From Phoronis australis (lineage: Eukaryota; Phoronida; Phoronidae): a stretch of 33,514 bases of DNA. Where the stretch lies: positions 1-33,514 of the forward strand of contig NMRA01001185.1 of assembly GCA_002633005.1 (NCBI GenBank), written 5' to 3'. This document shows, one piece after another, positions 1-11,300 of this stretch. The notes beneath the pieces are model-generated. The model saw only the letters and a program-made list of their open reading frames with translations, ran no database searches and was not told the origin of the DNA. The stretch's first letter is position 1; every line of letters begins with the position of its first letter. The position numbers and the translations under genes are program-made.

Positions 1-3000
1 GCGTTTACTTCGCTCGCTGGTCGGGTTCCCTGCGTGTCGCTGGGTGGTAGAGAACACACGCAGGTACCATTTGGTTTTCTTCTGGAAATTTTTTACATGG
101 GCGTTTCTGATTGGCTAGTTGAATTCTCGACAGGTAGCGCTTTACGCAAACAAACTGGCATGACTGATGGAGGAAGTGTAGTAGCCTACATGTGGTCTGT
201 TGCACAGACAAATCGGTGCTTAATTCATGTTCAAGAAATGTCAATCCCAGAAAATTGTGGTTGCGCCTTTTGTTTACGCTGCTGTCCTGTATTAATGCAG
301 TATGAATACCACACCTGTTAAAACGGCCAGATATTAAGTGTTTATTGTTCATGTATGTGCTTCAAGCACGCGGCTATGAAACATCACTGCAGAAACGAAA
401 TAGTTGCTGCTCCGCCACTTGCATGACGAGGCTAAAAATCGTTCACAGTGCGCCATTTTCTCTCTTTGTTGTAAACCTAACCAATGACTGCCGAGGTTAC
501 ACCAACCAGTGAACATGAGCGCGTGCTACTGAATGATACCTGCGTGTGGTCAGTCTAAACGCAGGAAACCAGCGAGGATTACTTCGATGACGACAGCGTC
601 ACCTGCCGTTAACTCCGACGTCAGCTAAGTTAGTATGAAAAGGCCTTACAACTCCACACTTCATAGTATTTCTGGGTATTCCCGAAAATGACGTGTAGAC
701 GTTTTAGCACATCCCTCTCTTTAGTCACCGCAGCTATCACATTCTCCGTGTCCTCACTTTCCAACACATTTCTTCATTGTAGACGTTCGTATCTATTTCT
801 GCGGCATGTTGAAAATTATTTTTACAACGATTCCTAAAGTATATTTATGGGTCAAAACGGCCACCTTGTCTCTTTTGCCACACTACGATCATATTATACC
901 GTCATAACATCATCACAGTATGCATCGAGGAACTTAGGACCTGGCTATTTTTCTCACTCACGTGACATACCTGTTAACCTTTAACCCACAATCAAATTCA
1001 TTTCGTACATTGGATTTTCTATATAAGTACTGACACCTAACGTCTAGGGGCAGTATCAATTATTTCTTGCTACCCGACGTCAATCCACTCTGGCAGTTTT
1101 GCCAGAACATGCACTGTTATGACCCCTAGCGGTTGAGAAATGAAAACGGCACAGTTGCCACATGGTCGCGGAGGCGGTATTATATTCAACTGAGGAAAGT
1201 CCTTGTCTTCTACTCGGTGATTCGTTTACTCCTCTCTGTACTGTTGCCATGCTGCTTTGGACCAGCGGCTGACCACAAAACGTGGATGTCAGGTCGTTGA
1301 CTCAGCAATGTGACGTCAGCAGGGTTCGTGAATGGCCCAACCGGGGCCGTTGAGAGCCTGTGAGGAGCCCGGGGGTGATCTGGCCCTCGCAGGCGCTGAC
1401 TTTGCTAATTATTCAGTGATCGCGATTACACGGAGGCACAGATCCATTCTAAAATAGGATCAAATGGTTCCATGCAGGCCGAATAATAGAACAACGCACG
1501 GCCCGGGCACCTTACCATAAAAGGCCGATGCCTGCCGACGGAATGCATAGGGCCTACCGTGAATAACACGCTTAGCTTACAAGTAAGTCACGCATTTCTA
1601 AAGATACGCGGGACTTTTCACGGCCGCTCGTCCTCCTGAGCGGCTTTGACCAGTATCAAACGACAGCGCGGCGCCGGAGGCAGGTACGGTTGTGATGACC
1701 GCCGATTGGCCGATACGAGCAAGACCCAATTAAGTGTAATTACCCGACCATAAACTGTTTTACACATCTCTGACTGTACATAATGGCGAATTTTCAAAAT
1801 GCAAACCACTAATTTTCGCTAAAAACGAACACCACGGCGGCATTCAGCTGGAAAAAACAACCTAGTACGGTTTTCGATTTTTAAAAATCGATGAAATCAT
1901 AATAATCCAAAAACTACAACCATTGATTCGATTGAAGATAAACTGCCGCGCGTATTGATGTACTCGGTGGATATACATGTACAAACGCTGATTAGAGTTA
2001 ACAATATCACAATACACATGGATTCATATTTTAATATTCTTTCAATCTGGTTTAACCAGATTTCTGACCAGGAAACAGTTGTACTTAACTTGTGCCCACT
2101 TACAATTTTTTTATTACTGACAAAAAGCTAGAATAGTTAAAAAAAGTCAGTGCCACCAAAATTGTCCAGATTCCAAGTCTTCAGTTTGGTTATCACCACG
2201 TTTGCACTTTTGTATGTATTCTATGATTTGAGTTCTAATGAAGATTAAACTTTAATGAAATGTTTAGTGTACCCGTAATGTGGAAAGTTCAGAGATGGTC
2301 TCACAATGGACTTATAAGTTTCGCTGGCGATCAAAATCTATCACTGTTTTGGTACTTTAAGTTTAAAACTTTGATAAAAGTTATCAAACAGTTCCCGGTA
2401 AAAAAAACAAGTGGGCAGAAGCATTCAAATTAAATAAAGAAAACTAATATGAAACACATCGTTCCTTTGGGAAGTAACCCTCAATTATAAAGATAAACAC
2501 AAGTTAACCTTTTTTGTCATTTTGTAATATTTATAATATACCGTTACCAAGTTAAAACTACTCTCCAGAGTTGCAGGCCGCTGTTAGTAACTGCAAATGT
2601 CAGAGAAAACCAAATTGGGGTTTCTAACAATTGTTGAGATAGTAATGCTAGATATTATCTTTCCACTTCATTAGCTCAGATCTACATCAATACAAAGGTC
2701 GTGCTGAATAGGCATCGTAAAAGTTGTCTGGGGCTAAGGGAATCTGAGCGGTGACCCGTGGCATTGAGAAATTCTCCACATTGTTGCAGGAGTGAAAACT
2801 TTGTTCACTGGCTGCTCAGGGCCGACAGTTCGATGAAACAAACTGCAACAGTAAATTGCCAAGTTATTTTTTTTTAAATTACCGTTTTCATAGTTTCTCA
2901 CCGTCGATCATACTAGTATCGGCGTAACGAGGTATTCAGATTTACGCCCTTAGACTGAAGTGGCGCTAACCACGGTGCGGCAGACCGGACCCCAAATGAA

Positions 3001-3339
3001 AGATGTCTTCGACAAATGAGGCTTACAAGCCCACGTCGCTGACAACTCAGTGCCTCGGGCTGCATTGTGCGACATGTGTGTACGTCACGGCCTAATAAGT
3101 GCTTGCAAATAGCCTATTGTCTAGCTCGTATGGTCGGCATGTAGAGCATTTCGATCACTGACCAGTCTCGGCCGGGTTGCAATACGCACACTCCTGCCAG
3201 GGCGACGTGCGTTTAGAACGCGCCGAGTCGCTTTAGGGCACAAGGCAAAGGAAAAAAACATACCCGGTCGGACCAGCCTGGCCCTAAAAAAGTCGAGAGC
3301 CCACTAACAATTTGAGCCCTACGCAACGACTTAAAATGT
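1..3339. other. Gene-poor left edge, partly CpG-rich
   Basis: About 1-1800 and 2890-3260 have noticeably more CpG than the rest of the window, while 1800-2890 is AT-rich. No ORF shows protein-family character; the longest (352-5, minus, 115 codons) was not recognised. This could be promoter or 5' sequence of a gene beyond the left edge. Confidence 0.4.
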
Positions 3340-4014
3340 CAAGGGGAACCACACGAGTTGGTCCCGTTTGAAAGTATAGGAACACATCGGCGAATGTGCA
3401 CAGTTTGGCAGATACAGAAGCAGACGACAAAAAAAACGACTAAAATAACTAAAATGGCCACTATTTGGTGCACAATACGTCGAATCCATCACTAAAAGAA
3501 AATGCGTTATCATCAGAATAGAAACTAATTTGGCCAAACTTTAAGAGAAAGCACCATGGAACTCTGAAGGTAGAGGCAAACGTAAACAATAAAATTGCCG
3601 CTAAGGGGTGACAGAGTAGTCGAACACATCCGAAAATCAACGCCAGACTCGGTCTTTTCATCAAGAACACATCTTTAAATTTTTAGAATGATTTTCATAA
3701 TGACCACCAGATGACACTATGTGACACAAAATACCTCAAAACAATCCATAAACTGGAAGGTAGCGTCATATCACTAATAGATACCTAATGGCTAAATTTT
3801 ATGAAAATCCGTAGAGCACCTTTGAACAAATATAAAGGAAACCAAGGGGCACACCGGTAGTTGGATCTGTCCGAAAATTTGCTCATGCTATCCCAACCAT
3901 ACAAAAGGAACAAATACGCAAAAGTTCATGAACATACACCAAAGGCTTTTGGGGACAGAGCAGAGGACGCTGGACCACAGACAGGGGTGACAATATATTT
4001 ATATGTGGGCGCAT
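3340..4014. mobile_element. Diverged copy of the same interspersed element
   Basis: Shares with the 22369-23529 copy the phrases ACACCGGTAGTTGGATC, GTCCGAAAATTTGCTCATGC, CATGAACATACACCAAAGGC and the terminal TATATGTGGGCGCATAA. Several degenerate CCACTAGGTGG-type words recur at intervals of ~110-150 bp. The left boundary is uncertain and probably truncated. Confidence 0.65.
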
Positions 4015-5245
4015 AATGATGCTTCACTAGAACGTGGTTATTGTCTGTTTTGCAACAAGACTAATGTTCATTAAACACCAGTGAAGAGACATGAACTCCC
4101 CACAGAAGTATGATTAGCGTGCCTAACCACTTGGAAAACTAGCTCGTCACATGGGTAACCTGCCCAGCGCCTTCATAGTCGCATTGGCAACTGGGCGGGC
4201 GAGTGGCTAACTATATCCCTGGATCACACAAGCAAAACACTTCATTCGCATACCACCGGTTTATTAGCACACACACAACTCCAAAGCACCACTTGTGATC
4301 ACCTGATCAAGTTGAATGACATGTCTACATTGAGATCCACGATACATTGTTCCCCCCATCAATAATCAACAAAGTTAAGGTAATCAACTTTAGATTGTCA
4401 GATATTTCACTTTAAAGCTATTAACCATGCTCTGGTGTTAAAAATATCAACTTTCTTCACACTGAGCAAATTTGCACTTCCAAAGAAAGGTAACCAGATT
4501 GGTTCAAATGCTCTGTTTGTATGTGAACTCTTTACAGTGAAACCCTTGGAATTCTACCCTTTCAGCTCTACTGGCCCTGAAACTAACTCCTCTTCCCCTG
4601 ACAAGCAACTTAATGGACCAGTGTCAAGCAACAGCGACCCATCATTTTGTTTCTGTAAAATCATAAAATCATATAATTTGAATAAGGAAAAAAAGTTGAA
4701 ATCGGTTTCATAACAAAAAGATAATTACCAAAATAATCATGAGTTTATATGAATAACATTTTTGGGAAATTAAAAGCACTTTACTTCAATCACAGAAAGT
4801 CTTGAATAATAGTCTTGGTTGATGTTGTTCATAATCCCCAGGTGGCGCCAAACACCTAATTAAACATTCAGGAGCAAAGGTACATATGATTGTTGTCTGA
4901 TGGGTGTACAGCCAGGACACGGTAAATACAAGCCATCCCAATAATAGGTCTCTGACCACAAACTAACAGGATCCACATGGTGATTCATACTGATTATGAT
5001 CATCTGCAGATAGCAGCTTAAGTATGGCACAATATAATCACAAACAAACTGTGTATTACTGTTAACAGTAACACACTTAATTACACACTTTGCAGGGAGA
5101 ATTGGTGATTTTAAATTAGTTCTTGAGTGTGAAGTGGTACTGAGGCTTACAGATGCCTAGTAGTCCCTGTTCGAACTATTAGGAGAACTGGAAATGAGCC
5201 GAAAAAAGCCAAGAGCGGATCATCACTGTGTTTGTAGCAGCATGT
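4015..5245 (-). other. AKR 3' flank / probable 3' UTR
   Basis: Downstream of the AKR stop codon. No AATAAA was identified on the minus strand, so the transcript end is not called. CAGGTGGCGCC at 4840-4850 resembles half of a CTCF core. An open minus-strand stretch near 4650-4560 was considered and rejected as the AKR terminal exon. Confidence 0.45.
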
Positions 5246-5347
5246 TCAGCAGATTCTGTTTTCTTCGTCTGCTCCCCAAAGGTCAGCCACTGGACCTAGG
5301 GCCTTCTTGACATCTTCTGAACACTGACTGAGCTCAGCAAGGACATC
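5246..5347 (-). CDS. AKR terminal coding exon 8 (residues 308-340 and stop)
   Basis: Encodes DVLAELSQCSEDVKKALG, then PVADLWGADEENRIC and TGA. This matches the expected C-terminal pattern (helix, LG....LW/MW, short polar tail) and completes the protein in frame. Acceptor is TTGTAG|GATGTCC. The first ~30 exon bases together with the acceptor are the unit of the adjacent minisatellite, so gene predictors and repeat masking could easily miss this exon. Confidence 0.88.
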   Translation of the reverse strand, partial: DVLAELSQCSEDVKKALGPVADLWGADEENRIC

Positions 5348-8300
5348 CTACAACATAATGAACAGTGGCTGTGGTAACAAGGACATCCTACAACATATTG
5401 AACACTGAATGAGCTTAACAAGGACATCCTACAACATAAATAAACAGTGACTGAGCTAACAAGGACATCCAACAACATAAATGAACACTGAATGAGCTAT
5501 CATGGACTTCCTACAACAAAATGAACACTAACTGAGCTAATGAGGACATCCTACAACTTAATGAACACTGACTGATTTGACGAGGACATCCTAAAACATC
5601 GAAAACTGATTGAGCTCAGCTAGGACATCCTACAACACAATAAACAGTGGCTGCACCAACGAGGACATCTTACAACACATTGAACACTTATTGAGCTCAA
5701 CGGGGAGATCCTACATGATGAACTATAACTGAGCTAATGGGCCATCCTAAACATGATGAACAGCGATTGAGCTCAACTAGGACATCCTACAACATAATGA
5801 ACACTGACTGATCCAACAGCTACATCCTAAACATAATGAACACTGATTGAGCTCAACGTGGTCGTTCCACAACATATTGAACATTGACTGAGCTCATGAG
5901 GGCATCCTACAACATAATGAACACTGAGTGAGCCAACAAGGACATCCTACAACACAACGAACACTGACTGAGCCACTGAGGGCATCCTACAGCATGATGA
6001 ACACTGACTGAGGTCAACGAGGACATCCTACACCATAATGAACACTGACTCATCTAACAAGGACATCCTACAACATATTGAACACTGACTGAGCTCAGCT
6101 AGGATATCCTACAAGATAATGAAAACTGACAGAGCTCAACGAGGACAATCTAAAACATAATGAACACTAACTGAGCTCAGCCAGGACATCCTGCAGCACA
6201 ACAAACACTGACTGAGTTCATCTGGGGCAAAGCACAATACAATCAACTCCATTTGAGTTCAGCCAGATCACTTCACAATGTACCAGGAATTTCCAATAGT
6301 AAGCTTCCAGAGCCTATATTAAGAAAGAGGCATTTTTTTACTTTTCCAGTACGCCAAATAGAACCACGTGTGGATAAAGGGGACAACAAATGGAAAATGT
6401 GAAATAGAATTATAGAAATATCTAGACTAATGATATTGAATGAATGACTAGTGGTGTTTCTCACAAGGGTGAGTTGAATTCTAACTGGTGAGTCAAAGTC
6501 CTGTCTGCTATCAAGTAATGATGAATATTTTTCTAGTTGCAAGTCTGGCAGGCTTCAAAACGACAATTTTTGCAAATAGGATTCAGATTCTGTGGTTAAT
6601 GGTGTCTTTAGACGAGAGCAATGCAGAGTGTAGATATGCACACACCATGTGCAGCTTATACAGCATAGATTTCTTAGCAAGAAGCATAGTTTCTATGCCA
6701 ATTTCTGTAAGGATCTTTCGAGTGTATTCAAATGGGTTTCATTTAATTTTATTTGACTTTCATTCCATATCAACACCGTACAAGGGCCCATATTAAAAAC
6801 ATACAACAGAAGCGTGAGTACCCGAAAAACAGCGACCATTACCTTGCTGAGTTTGACCATTTTACAGTTCTGCTCCAGCTGTTCAGGTGAGCGTGCTCCA
6901 ACTATGACACAAGACACACCCTGTTGCTGCAGTAGCCACGAGAGTGCCGCCTGACTCATTACAACATTCTCACGGTCACACACATTCTTTATGGCATGAA
7001 TGGCCTGAAGAAAAGATGAGAAGAATCCAGCCTCTGTCAGACAAAAGCATGACTTCAAACTTACAACAAAAATCCTGCTACCAAGAACAAAACCAAAACC
7101 AAACCTATTTGAAAGTGTTAAACTATAAAATGTGACTTACAGTTGTAGTGTAAGCCTACGCATGCAGTTAAAGTGACCCGAACCAGAATTTACCTAGTTT
7201 GATGAGTGAATATAATGTACACAGAGAAGTGCACCTTTAAAGTCCCCCAAACCACAACCATCTTGTTTTGATGGGTGACTATAGTGTATGTGAACATGTG
7301 CATTTATAAAGATCCCAAAATCACCATTCAAATTGTTGCGTTGAGTGACTGTAGTATAAACAGACAACACGCACCTTTAAAATGCCTCAAATCAACATTT
7401 GCCTTGTTTTGACAAGTGTCCATAATGCCAGGATTTTTACATTGCTGCACATCACAACAGTAGGCTCAATTTCCCCACAACAGGAAAACAAAATATTCAT
7501 TTCCTTGTTTATTGTATTTAACATAATATGGGAGAAATCTTCTAGTGCTTGACACAATGAGGCTATGCCTATGCAACATCGCATAATCCAACCAATAAAT
7601 GGTTTTGCTCAACAACTACTAGACAGCATACTGTCAGACTGTGTTTTTCAGTGCCCTGATAGAGCAGATGACCAAAGGTGAAGTTGCTTTTCACGTAAAA
7701 ATGGAGTTTTGGGGGCACTTCACAATGCAATTCAACATTCTTAGCATCAGTGAAGAATTCTTTAAGAAACATATGAACACATTTTTTAAAACTACTGATC
7801 ACATGCGTTGGACATGGAGATAAAGACAAGGTTCAACTGGTTTATCCCCCCTCCAGCACACAGAGACTGTAGGCCAGCTATCCACAGATGGCCCCTGTGC
7901 AACAAGACTAAAGACCAATAGAGCCACACCCTGTGCACATGCTTTGGCCACCATGCCACATGTGTTATAAAGTTTTACAAGACAACCAACTTGAAGAATC
8001 ATTCTTACCTCGAAAAGTTCCTGCTCACAGCCATCCTTGCCGTGGCGACTCAGGGAACAACTGAAAAAACAAAAACGGGCGTGACTGGGGTGTAAATGCA
8101 ACAACATTTTATTAACAAACCTTTATATAAAGCACAGAGTTATGTGAACACCTTGCTGTTGTGAGAACCCCATTGTGAATCTATTTTCAATACTGCTAGT
8201 TGTTCGCAAGAATTATTCAAGGTTGATTACTTCTGAATCGGTGACATACCTGCTCATTTTAAAATGTCTAGTCCTACGTCGGCCAATAGGAACATCATCA

Positions 8301-11300
8301 ACTTTGAGGTATCTACCACTTAAGAGACCTTGTTGTAAAGGGGAGTAAGCCAAGATACTCAGCTCGTGGTCAACGCAGAATGGCACGATTTCATCTTCAA
8401 TAGTTCTTGCTAGCAAGTTGTAGCATAGCTGCAAAAACAGGATTTCATTTTACTGTGAAGGAATTAGTGCAGGTTGAACACATTTACACTTTAATTTAAA
8501 AATATCAAATCTAAGGGCAAGTTTATATGAACACAATTTAATGCATTACTAAATAAATGACAAGTAACTTAAGGTTATGTAGCACTTTAGAAAATTGTCC
8601 AATTTTGGCCAACTTTGGAACAACATATCTCAGAAACGGCTGATCTGCAGACAGACTGTTTTTTTCAATTTATATTTTCCCAGTTCAGATGAGCAAGGAA
8701 AAAGGTCTGGGATTCCCTGGCCTTACTTTTAGAGTTTTGGATTTAACTAAAATAAAATATACAAGCTGGGTTTTAATACAAAAAAGTAAACAAAGTCAAA
8801 GAGAACCATGTAATATCTAGAATAGTTAGTATTTGGTAATTCTTGGAGAAGATAGAGAATAGTGATTTATGAAATGTAGCTTCACATTGTTGACCATCTA
8901 CTGTAAACTAGTCCAATGAATGTACAGTATTTCTTGGAACAATCTATTTCTTTTTGCAATATAGTTTTATTTGGATGTTTGCCTCTGAGGCATTACAGAT
9001 ACTATGCGTTATGCACTGTTCTCCACAAGTCTGTTAGGAAATGTTTTTAAAATGTTCTACTTTTGCATGTCTGAAGGGCTGCCAAAAATCAGACTCCGAT
9101 GATTTTCATGAAAAAACTCAAGAAGTTGCATAACATGAAAACGAAATAGTAATTCAGAAAACTGTAACAGTGTTTTAAGATTGCACGTACAACATTCAAT
9201 TATTTTATATTAAACATGTTGTTAATACCATTATTTTGATATCAATGTACTGCACTATTTGGTTAAATGTTACCACAAGGACATGGTCAGCAAATGATCC
9301 TAAAAATCTACTAAAAATTCTACAGTCTTTCTATTTTCAGAAACTTTTACTAAGAGTTAAAACCTGTAATTTTGTTGATATTTGGCTAAATACAGTCTAG
9401 TTGATAAGGTCCCACATAAACCTTAAAGTATTGTACATAAACCTTAAAGTATTGTACATAAACCTTAAAGTATTATACATAAACCTTAAAGTATTGTACA
9501 TAAACCTTAAAGTATTGTACATAAACCTTAAAGTATTGTACATAAACCATAAAGTATTGTACATAAACCTTAAAGTACTGTACATAAACCTTAAAGTATT
9601 TTACATAAACCTTAAAGTATTGTACATAAACCTTAAAGCATTGTACATAAACCTTAAAGCATTGTACATAAACCTTAAAGCATTGTACATAAACCTTAAA
9701 GTATTTTGCTTGCGGTGTGTAATTCATTTTGATCAGAACAGAGGGGCTGACAACCACAGATGGACAGCAGTTTGGCAGAACTACAATTGTGACAAATGCC
9801 AATGGAAGACTGAGTAGACTGCTGGCTTATACAAAAACAAACAAGAGCACAATTTAATAAATTAAAAGTCACCTGATTTGTCAGTGGTTTCCCACCTCCA
9901 TTAAGTAAAGCCGTCAAGTTCTGTACACCATGGTTACTGACTCCATAGTAACGGATCCTACCCAAAGATTGCTGGCGCTTTAACTCCTTGACACATGCCT
10001 CCATGTCACCAAACACGGCACCCCAGTGAGCCTAGGAAATTGTGGGAAATATTGTTGACAGAAAGGATGAGTTACTGTAAGTAGTCATGTGTGCATAGCA
10101 AAGAAATCAGGTAAAAACTTGTTCTTGGTCTTTATGACAGACCCAAATGATAGGCTCAGTACTAGTCTTGCCAATTTGTTGAACAGAAACCAATAATCCA
10201 GTCCTGACTAGAAATTCCCATCAGCCAACAATGGTGACCCGTGCATGACATATTGTCACTGACGCACCACGGAGATCAGGATTTTTGTGAGAAAGGCTTC
10301 TTTCCCCACCTCACCCATTACATGGTCCGCGTTGAGCCAATCAGTCTCAACACCGCCAACCTCAACCACCAACCCACATGCTACAAGTCGAGGTAATCCG
10401 TCTCTACACAGCCCACAATGCCCAATAACACAAATTCTGCCTACCATCAACATACCTGATATAAGTCCAGGTAATCTGTCTGTAGGTTCTGCAGTGTCCT
10501 GGTTAGTGCTCTCTCAATGTCCTCAGGACCATAACCAGACTTGACATCTCCAGGTCCATAACCAAACTTGCTAGCCACCACTGCATTCTGCCTCCGACCA
10601 GCCAGGGCCTTCCCCAGCACAACTTCTGAGTTTTTGTATGCCTGTCATGATGAGTAGATTAGTAAATTATTTTCAAAGGAACCAAAACTACAGTGATTTG
10701 AAGGCAATAATACGTGCCACTATAAGTTAAAATATTTCACGTTATCACTTGTATTGTACAGTAGGTTCTCTGCATATTAACCATTTCAGCTGAACTTGTG
10801 GGCAAGTCTTTGGCAAGTTTGGTCTTCACTTTAGCGTATGAAAGGAGTAAATGGAGGGAGGTTCTTATGAAAACACTGCAGAGAATTGCTCCCCTCTCGT
10901 GTGTTGTCTTTGACAAATTCTGTCGTCAAGAAATTAATGACATTGGTACACATGTCTTGACAAATGCCTGGTATCCCTTGACCATTACGTCCCCCACTGC
11001 ATGGGCTCAGTGTACTTGCATTCGTTTAGAGTTATGCCGCCACCAGGTCCTGCTGAAAGTTAATACTACAGTACTCACTTTTAAAAACATCTAACAAACT
11101 TAAGCCTTTTACCTCAGCTGTGTCAAAAAAGTTGACCCCCATTTCAAGAGCTTTGTCCACAATCTTGCAGGACACCTATAATAAATGGATAAACAAAACA
11201 AAAAAATTAATTTAGGAAGCAATATTAGTACCCAATTAAACAAAGGGGAATGAAAAAAATAGAAGGTGAACTTGTGAAGGTTAACTGGTAAAGAACGAAA

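Noticed and set aside
5-352. 115-codon minus-strand frame
   Set aside because: No family resemblance and an overlapping open frame on the other strand; not supported as a gene, though the edge of the window prevents a firm decision.
4561-4650. Minus-strand open stretch after TTTTACAG as the AKR terminal exon
   Set aside because: The encoded KQNDGSLLLDTG... has no resemblance to the AKR C-terminus, whereas 5347-5246 matches in sequence, phase and length.
9401-9817. 138-codon plus-strand frame of NLKVLYI repeats (and minus-strand counterparts)
   Set aside because: It lies inside the 21-bp intronic minisatellite; a unit of seven codons keeps every frame open without selection.
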